Origin: Akanthomyces muscarius
Taxonomy: Eukaryota; Ascomycota; Sordariomycetes; Hypocreales; Cordycipitaceae
Direction: 5' to 3'
NCBI RefSeq assembly: GCF_028009165.1
Contig: NW_026611614.1
Location: 682,001-746,000 of the forward strand
DNA length: 64,000 nt
Part shown: positions 43,905 through 53,880 of the stretch, one piece after another
Layout: each line of letters starts with the position of its first letter
Numbering within the stretch: position 1 is the first letter of the stretch
Translations under genes and position numbers: made by a program
The notes under the pieces: generated by a model
Databases searched by the model: none
What the model was told of the DNA's origin: nothing
Seen by the model: the letters and a program-made list of their open reading frames with translations, nothing else

Positions 43905-46390
43905 AGTTATGCGCTGTCGCGTGCTTCTGCGCTGCGGCGGTCGATACAATATTTCGTGTTGTCGTTGTCTAAGGAAAATGGCAAAGTGATTCAATCTGTC
44001 GTGGCCGGCGATGGAGCATGACATTTGGTGACTAAGCTGGTTGGTTGGCCCGACAACGTGCACATAACAGGTGACAAACGCGAAGACACAAAGGAGACAA
44101 ACAGACCCAAAGAAATTGAAAAATAGCATACAATGTGTTTGTCTGTATTGCCCTTATGTCTAGTTGTCCCTTTTCGTGACATATTCTGCTCCAGCCGATG
44201 CGACGCCGGTTTTGAGCTGTCCACTTGTGCACGCGCTCGACTGGGCTACATGTCTACCTTGTAACGATTCGTTTTACGCCGGTGCATCGTTGTGCTGAGT
44301 TTCTGTTTTGTTCCTGTCTTTACTCTATTCTTACTCTCTATATCCAAGCTTTTCTCTTCATCGTGTCGGCTGGGTCGGCTTGGCATGGTGGTGCAATATT
44401 GGCTGGCTGGGACGGCGGGACGGTGTCACAAACGCTGCAGCAGGAACGCGTGGCCACGTATGCTGCCGTCCTAGAAGATGCAGCATAACGGACGTCGCAC
44501 GCCATATTGAGAGAGACTGTACCGCATCTTGTGCAGCGCTGGTCTCAGTCGCTAAATTTGCACACCAAAGCAGGCCTGTCCATTTCTTTCAGACAATTTA
44601 GGGAAAAGAAAAGTGCTAATCAAGCCGCATTCATTTAGTGTACTAAGATAGTGAGATGTCAAGTCCCGATCCCTGAAACACATCTCACTACAGTAAGTGC
44701 ATGACGTGAATTCGGTCTGCATCAAAAATCAGTTAGGCTTTGCCTGTTCATGATTAGAGCAGTGCATTGCGCGGCTGCCGAGGGTGTTGACTCTGCTGGC
44801 AGTACTTTCATACTCGTTTCAAGATCGCTTCTTAGTTTGCTGCCAGATTTATCAATTGACTTTTGGTACCGAAACTCTCAACAAAGCATTAGTTCGTGGG
44901 GGGAAATGCATTTTTGATCCAAGACGGCGGACGAGCTGGCCGATAAGTCAAACTCGTCTGCCGTGATAGCCCTGTCATGTGAAGTACTATGACAAGCCAT
45001 GTCTTCGAGACGAGCAAGCAAATTTTTTACATCAAACGCTTTTGTATCGAGCTGCTGTGATTTGCGCGATTGAGATGCCGGCCTGTGTCATCGTGATTGC
45101 ACCGTGTGAGGCGGCTAAGAGTGCCCAACTTCCCAAAAACTCAGTTTGGCAGTTTCGCAATGAGTCTTGCTTAGCAATTGAGGTTTCGGAGGAAAAAAGG
45201 CAGGTTTTTTGCCTAAATATAGCCTTTTTGCGTTTATGTATGAGTTGATTGACTGAACCTTTTTGCGACTCTGTCCAAAGATCGGACGCAAAAAGCAGAA
45301 CGCATCTGTCATTTAATTGCCAGCAAGAGATGGTGGAGCACCAAAAAGAAGTGCGAGCTGTATATATAGCAGCCTTAGCTTCATACATATTAAATCCGCC
45401 GTCCGCAGGTCATGAAGCATCTCGGCTCTATCGGAATGTGGTGTAGTGGTTGTACCCCCGATGCTGCGCGAAGTCCGAGGCAGTATACACGACTCAATCA
45501 ACCAGACTCTTGTTCTATCATCACTATTTCGTGACGGGAAGGTGTTATTCTAAGAGTGGTATGCAAGGCTCTGCACTATGGAATTGAAGAGTGCGATGGG
45601 CGGCCATTAACAAGTCCATAGCATTTGCATGACGAAAGAAGTTTGCAGTTTCGAATATTTTCAGAAGCCACAGGTAAAAGATACCCAAGGAGTATGTCAA
45701 TAAATAAAGGGAGGAAGCAACAACTTAGGCGAGGTGGCCTTTGGGCGGAACCAGTATTTATCATATCTCTCATGCTGCAATGCTAATGTGGCTCGCCGCA
45801 AATGACCTGAACGCAGGTCAGTGCATTTGCAGTGCCGAATTTCTAGCCTGATATACACCCAATATGTGCATATGCGTTGTTCAGTGCATTTTTGTCGAAA
45901 ATAGACGACACATTCAGCCATTCACAGCACTTTGGGCCTTAATCTGAGGGAGCACGAGCGAGTCCCAGCAAGCTCCAGCCACTCACAGCACAGCAGGCCG
46001 CCATAAGAGAGCGCCAGCGAGTCTAAGACAGCTGATCATATAATTTCACACCTGCTTAAGAGGTCTGGGAAATACAGAGCAGTCTTTCGAATTTCCAATG
46101 CTTTCTACGTCTCGGCTTGAATATGAAGAGGAGCCTGGCGGCACGATAAAATTGAGTTGATCGCAGCACGCTTGGGCGGAATTCACAGGGCATTCTCCAT
46201 CAGACCATCTGGACTTTGGAACACCCTTCTCCAGCGAAAGAGTCCACCACGTACAACCTCGCTCCCTCTGAGCCACACTCATGGACTTCAGTCATGAATT
46301 CCCTCGACAAAGTTCGACTTGACCAATCGGCAGCCCCCCTCTTTAATACTGTTGAAGAAATAAACTTGATTCATCGATAGTATGAAAGAC
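43905..46390. other. No supportable gene; small tandem duplication at 45.91-46.03 kb
   Basis: About 2.5 kb with short, opposing open frames only. Near 45911-46030 a block of about 55 bases (CAGCCA.TCACAGCA to GAGCG..AGCGAGTC) is present twice in tandem. No domain or RNA gene is supported. Confidence 0.45.
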
Positions 46391-46950
46391 TTCACATATA
46401 AGTCAACCCTCCTTTTACAACGATTCGGAAGGCATGTATCCCTCTCGTCATGGGTCTATCTTTATTCTACAGATATCATCGCTTCCTGCGCTGCATATCT
46501 ATCTAGTTGATATCCTTTGCCTGGGTTCCAGGGCTTTCTTGACGCTGGGAGGAGGTGGCCACAGTCTCAAGGATAATTTAGAGTCAAGCAAGATTCTAAA
46601 TGTGTTTTTTGACATCCGAAACGACTCGGACCGCTTTATTCTGTCACTTTGCCTCCATCTTCGTGGCATTGCAGACCTTCAGCTCATGGAGTTGGTAACA
46701 CGCACATCGTACAGCGGGCTTGCAAAGTGCATAGAAAATCGATGCACCGCGTACCACAAGCGAGAGGTTGGGCTTGGCTGGGGAGCGAGAAAGTTTGCCA
46801 GCGGCTCTTTGCGCCAGAAAAGGGAGGCAGCTACGAGATCTTCAACGGGCGACTACTTGCCTAGGAGTCTGTACGATACTGTGCTAATGATGTGCACATT
46901 TTGCGTCTTTGTGGAAATGCTACAATCGGAAAATGGGGCGTGAGTGGAAG
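46391..46950 (+). pseudogene. DEDDy exonuclease family, copy 3, frameshifted
   Basis: The frame opens SQPSFYNDSEGMYPSRHGSI, aligning with QPPSIYIDLEGVNLSRHGSI, so the D-x-E of motif I is kept as DSE. It continues LVDILCLGSRAFLTLG, motif II as VFFDIRNDSDRF, and IADLQLMELVTR. A second frame holds LFAPEKGGSYEIFNGR and a third SVRYCANDVHIL, which retains the Y-x3-D of motif III. There is no in-frame start upstream of motif I and no finger region. At least two shifts separate the pieces, so no functional protein is expected. Confidence 0.7.
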
Positions 46951-47549
46951 GAAAAGATGCTCGTCAGCTCAACGAAGAGAGTTGAGCCTCGCACTCGCCC
47001 ACGTTCTGTAGCAAAGGACGGCACATGGCGGAAGAAACAAAAGTCGCCTCTGCGGACAACGCCAACCAGTTTGACGGAGATTGAAGCCTAATCAGCGGTT
47101 GCTGCATTCACGGTACGTACAAAAAGCAGCCATCCACGCGCAACCGAACGGGGAAAGCTGCCTGGAAAGGTATGTACAGTAACTTGGATGGCGGTCGCTA
47201 CGGGGTAACCCTGTTGTTGTTAGATCTCACTACAGCTTTAAGCAAGATATGAGAGGCTCATTGGGAAATGTTGAAGCTCAGTGGGGATTTCAGCGTGACG
47301 TTGCCCCAGCCCCACAAGGCCATGGTCGGTTATCACTATAGTGTTTTGCGAGAAGGAATGAATCTTAGCCGAGCCGACAGATTAAATAATAAAAGTCTTT
47401 TGCCGGGGCTATAGAATTGGCTTCTTGATGAAAGCAATCCCTGCACGTACAGCACCGAACCAGGGTTATTCTATTCCACTACCACAGACCTCGAATGGTC
47501 TGGAATTTTACTTGACTGATGCTTTGAGACATATATAGGTGGTCCTGCA

Positions 47550-47975
47550 GTGTGGTGGCGTGTAAACCAATACATAGACAAAAACTCGACCATACAGGTA
47601 ACCGACTGCCTCTGTATTCTGGAGACGATGTTTCTCTGGTGCGGTCACCACGGGATTAAGTTTCAAAGAGTCATCAAGGCTTTGCCCAAGCTCCGACAGA
47701 CTTCGCACGAAGAGATCGACCATCGAATTGCATCACGAGCCTGCTCCACTCCATTAAGTTATCTCCTGCGGTTCGAAGATGAGAAGCAGTTGGTGAACCA
47801 TATTGCCTTCCCTGCTCATGATTTAGAAGGGCTTACCGCCATTACCGCTGTTTGCTTCGAGGAAAAAGCATATCCGCAAGGCCTACTTCTGCGACTCACT
47901 CAAAATAAATTAGAATCCGACGCCAATTCAGTAGACACCGACACTGATCGAGATTTTCGAAGACTTCACAGATAA
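47550..47975 (+). CDS. Unrecognised 141-codon frame
   Basis: Residue use looks protein-like: WWRVNQYIDKNSTIQVTDCL, FLWCGHHGIKFQRVIKALPK and LRFEDEKQLVNHIAFPAHDL. It runs on from a coding-like reading upstream of the ATG, so it may be an internal exon. No domain recognised. Another frame at 48323-48616 may or may not belong to it. Confidence 0.35.
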   Translation: MWWRVNQYIDKNSTIQVTDCLCILETMFLWCGHHGIKFQRVIKALPKLRQTSHEEIDHRIASRACSTPLSYLLRFEDEKQLVNHIAFPAHDLEGLTAITAVCFEEKAYPQGLLLRLTQNKLESDANSVDTDTDRDFRRLHR

Positions 47976-48608
47976 AGGTGTGCTGCTGACTTCTTTCCAA
48001 TTTGCCAGAAACCCATATCCCAGGCATGAATGAGACCGCCTAGCATGAACGTGCGTTCTACCAAGTGCTCGAAATTAAGGGAAAGTCGAATCCTCGAGAG
48101 ATTGGCGCCATAATGGGTTCCCGCGTTAGCACATTGGCCGTAGCAGCAGAAAACGAAAAGACATCACTGCTTCACCGCATACCGGCATTTGTCTGCCCAT
48201 ATCTGGCGATCACCGAATAAAGCGCAGTTCGCACCGATCCGACTTGTATCGTAGATTCGCTTCGGTTATGGGAGTTACGAAGCGTCAGCTCGATACTCCA
48301 TGACTGCGTCATAAACATTGTCATGTGTTGTGCTAGAATACCAACCGATGCAAGAAAAGCATCTCTCGAGCAGACACTTAGGCCGCTGTTGAACCGTCTA
48401 TCAGACGCTGGACGCAAAGCGGTTGCTCAAATTGACAAACTCCGACGCTATCTCACAGTTTGCAAAGATATAATCAAGCTAGTTGCGATAAAAAATACCG
48501 ACCACTTTTCCGAAAGATCCACTTGCGAACCATTCCCCCCCTGCACTCGACTGGCCCAAGGGCGCATCGGAGTGCTGCCATGCTCCTGTCGAAGTTCAGT
48601 TGATTCAA
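47976..48608. other. No supportable gene
   Basis: About 630 bases between an unknown frame and the 3' end of the minus-strand gene at 48609. Contains a 97-codon open frame (48323-48616) without known domain. Confidence 0.35.
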
Positions 48609-49879
48609 TCACCTGATCACGCAAGCATGGTATAATTGATCAGAATACTTCGTTGTATCCACTATGAGCTGGATTCTGTTACTCGGGGCCCAGTACTTAT
48701 CAGTCAAAAGTGTGGGTAGCGGGTTTCGTTCCACTGTCGAGCCATAGACTTGAAGCACCTTTGAATCGCTCTTCTGGATGTACAAAGCCACGCAATTCTT
48801 GCAATTGTTCTTCTCAACTGCCTCACGCAGCGCTCTGAGTACCTCTACCAGTTTTCGAAGCGCGACTTGTTGTCGAATTTCCCACTGCCGAAATAAAGGT
48901 TGCGCATGCGTGATGCTGATGGAATGAAAGGTTCCCTCTTCATGCTCTCCTACAATCAACCACGGGGTGCGACCGAACCAGAGCTGCGGCATAAACTGGC
49001 CGACACTCTTGTGCTTGCGAGCCGTCTTCAACTCTGCGGCCGATGATTGAGGCATTGCCATGCCCCGCGTAGGCGATGCCTCCGAGAGTCTCAGATCACC
49101 CATTTGAACGAGCAGCGAATCGATACCCTCGTCCTGGGAGGGTTCCATCTCATAGCAGGCATCTGTTTCGCACCGAACGGCGCAGCGCAAATCCCCAAGC
49201 AAGTATTGAAGAACACGATGATGACCCGTGCTGTTCTCTGCGCCAGTAGGCTGCTGCGTAAACGCCTTTTCAAAGCTAAACCCGTATCGTTTCTCAGAAG
49301 GTTTTGCAACTTCAGTGTCGGCTTGTTCTGAACGTTCGATGAAGAGCGTATTTTTCGTGAGGAGCAAGTAAAGCCGGAAAGCTTCTTGTCTGTGGCCGCT
49401 ACAAAAGCTGAGCAGTTTGCGAAGGCTATTGCGGTTCACAACAATATCAATTCCATCAAAAGAAAAACCAGGATTAATGACATCTATCGCATTGAACATG
49501 GGCCAATATGTGTACTTTGGAGATCGTGCTTCGTTTTGGTCAATGAATACCCGCCCCGAATCTGGAGGCACGGTACGCGGCAAAGCAACTTGCTTCCATT
49601 TTGGAGCGCGACCTTTGGCAAATCTGATTTAGGAATGATGACAGCGGAAACTTCAGAATTTCACTTACCAGGAACCCAGAACCGCGGCTTAAAAGAATCA
49701 TTCCAGTTATAAGAGCATATTAACTTTGGTGCTTCACTGCTAGTGACGGAGGCGGATGCGCACATCAGAGCAGTAGACTCAATAGTGTGAACCAGGTTAT
49801 TGGTGTCAACATTTTTCCAAAACCAAGCACATTGCTGTTTTTTCTTTGTGCTATGACTATTATTGGACATGTTAGCCAA
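48609..49879 (-). CDS. Fungal 'geranylgeranyl pyrophosphate synthetase-like' protein of unknown function
   Basis: Exon one (49879-49669) and exon two (49612-48609) join across a 56-nt intron (GTAAGT...AAAG) into 404 codons. The join gives CSYNWNDSFKPRFWVPGRAP and KWKQVALPRTVPPDSGRVF, matching the family pattern 'SYNW.......VPG.PP.W......D.G....DQNA.R.P..P'. Further matches are FDGIDIVVNRNSLRKLL, TLFIERSE, GMAMPQSSAAELKTARK, MPQLWFGRTPWLIVGEHEEG and FRQWEIRQQVALRKLV. Databases often label this fungal family as GGPP synthetase-like, but it has no DDxxD prenyltransferase motif, so I do not infer that activity. The N-terminal 40 residues are unlike the usual start, so the true start may lie on another exon. 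The reading is otherwise uninterrupted. Confidence 0.7.
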
Positions 49880-51261
49880 ATACGTCCCAACAATGAAGAT
49901 TGCTCGGCTGTGATGACCATCGGTAACATACTATCCGCCGCCATTAGTACGTAGTTTTTTATATTTACCAGTTTACCAGCCCTCCAATAACAACTGAACA
50001 CATATGACGAAGATTTGTCTCACATGCGCCTCAACCTGCACTGTGGTATGCCAGCACACGCCGCAGCTAGCTGCAGTGAGAAAAGAGAAAAAGTGGCGCA
50101 AGCCGCGACCTGGCGGTGGCCAGGTAACTGTGTCGTACTTGGAGGTGGTAGAGGGCCCAATGTAGCGGCTCGCGGCATACCGAGCCTCCAGCTGATTAAA
50201 GAACAAAGTTTACTGGTAGATGGCAGTAGGCTGGCAAGTTTGTGCATTATGACCAAGCTAGCTGCACAAACCACATCGTCGACCTCTCGTCTCATCCCTT
50301 GCTTTTTGACCGCCTCCTTCGCTGCTCTTCACTAGTTTGTGCTGTAGTCTCTCCCGCTGTCGTCTGCAAAAATGCACACCCGTTCGATGGAACTGCAATC
50401 AATATGTGGTGTCCTCATCCATGGTCAAGCATTTTGGTGGCTAAGCATGCCAGCTGAAAGGGCTTTCTAGGCGATCGTGATAGACGTCCTCTAAAGAGAG
50501 GCATAGAATTCTAGCAATGGTCGGGCAATATGTCTTCTCTATTATGGGTGACTTAGGGTTGATTGTGTGGGCCGCAGGATGGCTCTCCTCTTTATCGTCA
50601 TCGGGAGGGTTGTCAGCATGACCATTGTCAAAACTGTTCACCGAAGGCGAGTGGTCCGTCCTGCGCTCTTTTCTGTGGCCACCGTCCTCGTCGTCGGTAT
50701 TGCTGGAGTTCCGTCATAGTCTTCGTCATCGTCATCGTTGTCAAAGCCATTACTGCAGCTGTCAATGCCGTTACTGCCGCTGTCAATGCCGCCATCGCTG
50801 TCGTTGCAGCTGTCACTATCGCCATCGCTTGGAACTGTTGCTGTACCATCATCGGCGATGTTGCCGTTGCCGTTGCCGTCGATAGAGGCTAAATCGTTCT
50901 AGCTGGCACTCTCATGTGTCAAAATCTGTCATTGCAGCTCGGCAGGGCCGCGCGATTCAAATGACTCGGCAGTGGCTCTTCTGCGTCCTCTACCTGCCGA
51001 TGATTCTACTCAGCTACCTCGGCGGTGGATAGACTCAGTAAGCACCGACTGGAGCTAAAAGCGACACTAGGCTTTGCATGGGGAAAACCGAGGTGTGAGA
51101 GATGTAGGAGAAGTTGACTGCCAGACAGCTCCATTCGAGTCATCCAACTCAAGACTAGGTGGAACGGCTCATAGTGTATTAGGCACAGTTATTGTCGTCG
51201 ACCCTACTAATGATTAGTTTTGAAATTCGTGTTGCTTCCTCTGACCTCTATTATATTAAAG
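49880..51261. other. No supportable gene; trinucleotide low complexity at 50.73-50.88 kb
   Basis: At 50730-50880 GTCAATGCCGTTACTGCC-like units repeat; one minus frame reads them as Asp/Asn/Ser/Gly-rich sequence (DSDGGIDSGSNGIDS). A 66-codon minus frame follows at 50641-50441 (HTINPKSPIIEKTYC). These could be pieces of one minus-strand gene but I cannot name a family. Confidence 0.4.
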
Positions 51262-51565
51262 CTTGATGGTGAAATGTGCTGCGGAATACAAAATTGAACC
51301 GAAAAGCCGTGGGACATAGAATCCTGCAAAGTAGTGTAGCACGTGCTGGTATGTGTAGATGCAGGCTATGATGGTGGTAGTGAAAATTGATGCAATTCGT
51401 AGGTTACTACTCGGGTCCAAGCAGACTTGCCTCTCAATACTAGTGATTATTCTTCTTCGGGACGAATTTCGGCTAGTAGAGCGAAACGCTGGGCATGGGT
51501 CGCTATGGAGTAGCTGGTGCAATGCACCAGCAACAGATTCTGAGGATATGTAGGCCCAGCATCAC
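51262..51565 (+). repeat. Dispersed repeat D, copy 1
   Basis: About 300 bp matching 56596-57150. Shared blocks include GAAATGTGCTG, AGAATCCTGCAAA/GGAATCCTGCAAA, CAGGCTA.GATGGTG, AAGCAGACTTGCCTCTCA and GCTGGGCATGGGTCGC. No protein-coding pattern is shared. Nature unknown: solo LTR or a non-autonomous element. Confidence 0.65.
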
Positions 51566-52034
51566 TGGACTTTCAGCTGTCAGACGGCTTGTGCAACGTG
51601 TAGTCTTCTCGTACAAAAGCCTCTAAATGTGCTACGCGTGATGATGTGCCATTTGACGCATGAGTTGATTTTTTACACGGAAGAGACTTCGGGCATGTAG
51701 CCTGCGGCTGAAAGATGGCAACGTGTCATTGGCCGCGTGATATAAATTTGAAACAATGTGGCATAGACAAGAGACAGCATCCCCGTAGAGGAAAAGCTTA
51801 CCCCACGTTGCATGCAGAGATGCCCAACCTGCGAAGGCGCTTGGCTTGGGTACCTGTAGTGCGATCTACGTGTTCTTATAGATGTGGATTATGAATGGAC
51901 GCGCACCATCGTTACAGCTCGTGTCAAATTCATCTTAGCATCGACGCTTCTGCAATGGAAAAATAGGATTCAGTTTTTCTGCCCCTGCACGAGTCGGTCA
52001 GAACGACTCCTTCTTCTCCCCTTCTGCAGGAAAA

Positions 52035-53513
52035 ATGCAGCCGCCCAGCACCAGCACAAGAACCAGCATCGGCAGCAGTGAACGGGAAACGTGCAGTTCC
52101 TGCGCAAGATTGTTCAAGTCAAAGCATGCGCTCGATCAGCACGTCAAAGCCATACATAATTTCGACTGCATCAGCTGTCGTCGGCACTTCAAATCGGCAG
52201 CGGCACTGAGCGACCACACTAGAGATGTGCACGGTGGCCGTCTACCCGCCCCTCAACAGGCGACGACACCACCCGAGCGGGTCAGCCAATACTCTGTTCA
52301 AGATTCTGTAGCTGTTACAAGATCCGCTCCACCGTTACACCAACGCAATGCCAACCCCAGGGCCAATGGCAATGACGCGGCCCGAAACGGCACTAAAGCC
52401 ACAGTCACTACAGCATGCTGTGTCGATAGCGTGTCGCAGACCTCAGCCACGCCTAGATATAAAACTCGCGCCTGGGTGGCAAACAACATCGTCAACAAGG
52501 TTAACAGAGTTGACACTGCGATTCCCCAAAGAAACACTGAGCCAGTTCACACAGATTACCTCTCGGTCCCAGACGGCCGCTCTAGCGCTCCCGCGCGCGG
52601 TACCGACCTTGACGGCGTTCGCCTGTCCAATCGCGATGTACGTGGCCCTCAGACAAAACCATGTGTCCGGGCACTCTCAGAAGAAGACGAAAAAGAAATG
52701 CCTGGCGCGCCAGAGATAGTACTGGGCCACACAACCCCCCAGCTTAGTAGTAGTGAGCTGCTACTACCACCATACTGCCTCGTAGACACAGCGACCGTGC
52801 TCGCCGCAGTCGTCGACGCCCTCTCCGGCCTGCCCACCCAACCGCCCTCCATCTACATAGATCTCGAAGGCGTCAACCTATCCCGGCACGGCAGCATCTC
52901 CATCTTGCAGCTGCACGTCCTGCCCACGCGGCATACCTACCTCATCGACATATACACGCTGCGCGGAGAGGCCTTCACCACCCACGGCCTATCTGTCGGC
53001 CAGACCCTCGGCGCATTACTGGAGTCCCCTGATATTCCCAAGGTATTTTTCGACGTGCGCAACGACTCAGATGCCCTGCACGCGCACTTCGGCATCCGTC
53101 TCGGAGGGATCCAGGACCTCCAACTAATGGAGCTCGCGACGCGGAAGTTTGCGCGGCGCACCGTGAAAAGCCTGGTGCGTTGCATCGAGCAGGACTCGCA
53201 GCTGACGCTGCGCGATCGTACCGCCTGGATGAAGTGCAAGGACGACGGCGTGCGGCTCTTCCTTCCCGAGCGCGGCGGGAGCTACGAGGTGTTCGACCAA
53301 CGCCCGCTGTCGGCGGAAATCTTGCGGTATTGCGTGCAGGACGTACATCTCTTGCCGAGGCTGTGGACAAGATACGACAGGAAGATGACGAAGAAGTGGT
53401 GGTGGAGGGTCGGGCGTGAGTCGGCGGAGCGGGTGAGATCGTCGCAGTCCTCGGACTATGTAAGTCACGGCAAGGACAAGGCGTTGGCTCCGAAGAGCTG
53501 GCGTAATCTATGA
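52035..53513 (+). CDS. C2H2 zinc finger - DEDDy 3'-5' exonuclease fusion, intact
   Basis: A single 492-codon exon starting MQPPSTSTRTSIGSSERET. Two C2H2 fingers lie at about residues 18-65 (CSSCARLFKSKHALDQH and CISCRRHFKSAAALSDH, each with H-x4-H). A disordered linker follows to about 265. The exonuclease domain has motif I DLEG (Asp276, Glu278), motif II FDVRNDSDALHAHFG (Asp346) and motif III YCVQD (Tyr432, Asp436): a complete DEDDy set. Context motifs IQDLQLMEL and GGSYEVFDQRPLS match the other copies in this window. The domain is of the RNase D/WRN/EXD1 type (DNA_pol_A_exo1), trimming or binding RNA or DNA with two metal ions. The fingers may guide it to nucleic acid. The only copy here that is both full length and catalytically complete. 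A pogo-type transposon sits 370 bp downstream. Confidence 0.85.
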   Translation: MQPPSTSTRTSIGSSERETCSSCARLFKSKHALDQHVKAIHNFDCISCRRHFKSAAALSDHTRDVHGGRLPAPQQATTPPERVSQYSVQDSVAVTRSAPPLHQRNANPRANGNDAARNGTKATVTTACCVDSVSQTSATPRYKTRAWVANNIVNKVNRVDTAIPQRNTEPVHTDYLSVPDGRSSAPARGTDLDGVRLSNRDVRGPQTKPCVRALSEEDEKEMPGAPEIVLGHTTPQLSSSELLLPPYCLVDTATVLAAVVDALSGLPTQPPSIYIDLEGVNLSRHGSISILQLHVLPTRHTYLIDIYTLRGEAFTTHGLSVGQTLGALLESPDIPKVFFDVRNDSDALHAHFGIRLGGIQDLQLMELATRKFARRTVKSLVRCIEQDSQLTLRDRTAWMKCKDDGVRLFLPERGGSYEVFDQRPLSAEILRYCVQDVHLLPRLWTRYDRKMTKKWWWRVGRESAERVRSSQSSDYVSHGKDKALAPKSWRNL

Positions 53514-53880
53514 CGCCGTGATGCTGCAGAGCACAAGTTACAGGGCCGTTTACAATTATTCCCAGCATTTGTTTTACATCAAGCCAGGATGGAAGTTCTT
53601 ATAAATGCTACTCGGGAGCTCCACAGACTACTCTTGCGCATTCTCGCCATCATCTGGCTAGGCCTTTCATAAAATAACCATGGGACGAACTTGTCATATC
53701 AAATTGATCGTTAATAATTTGTACACGTTATCAAGAATATTACTCCTCTTAGCTCCATTTTTTTTACTACTAGTAATAAAGACCGTTAGCACTAGTTCCT
53801 ATCAAGGCGAGTTTCTAATGACAGAAGCACCCAGCCTCCGTAGACACATGTCAATCAGTCGACATTTACCGGAGGGATTA

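Noticed and set aside
43905..44129. N-terminal signal peptide or membrane segment on the HNH protein (start at 44129)
   Set aside because: The hydrophobic run lies before the ATG at 43904, from which the family-like sequence begins; the upstream frame is probably untranslated.
45430..45500. tRNA-like stretch GTGTAGTGGTTGTACCCC
   Set aside because: It resembles a tRNA D-arm/A box, but no GGTTCGANTCC-type B box or acceptor-stem pairing follows within a tRNA length.
48609..49879. True geranylgeranyl pyrophosphate synthase
   Set aside because: No DDxxD motifs or isoprenyl synthase fold pattern; the label comes only from database naming of the fungal family.
52975..53568. 197-codon minus-strand frame opposite the exonuclease
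   Set aside because: Arg/Ser/Pro-rich shadow of a well-supported plus-strand gene.
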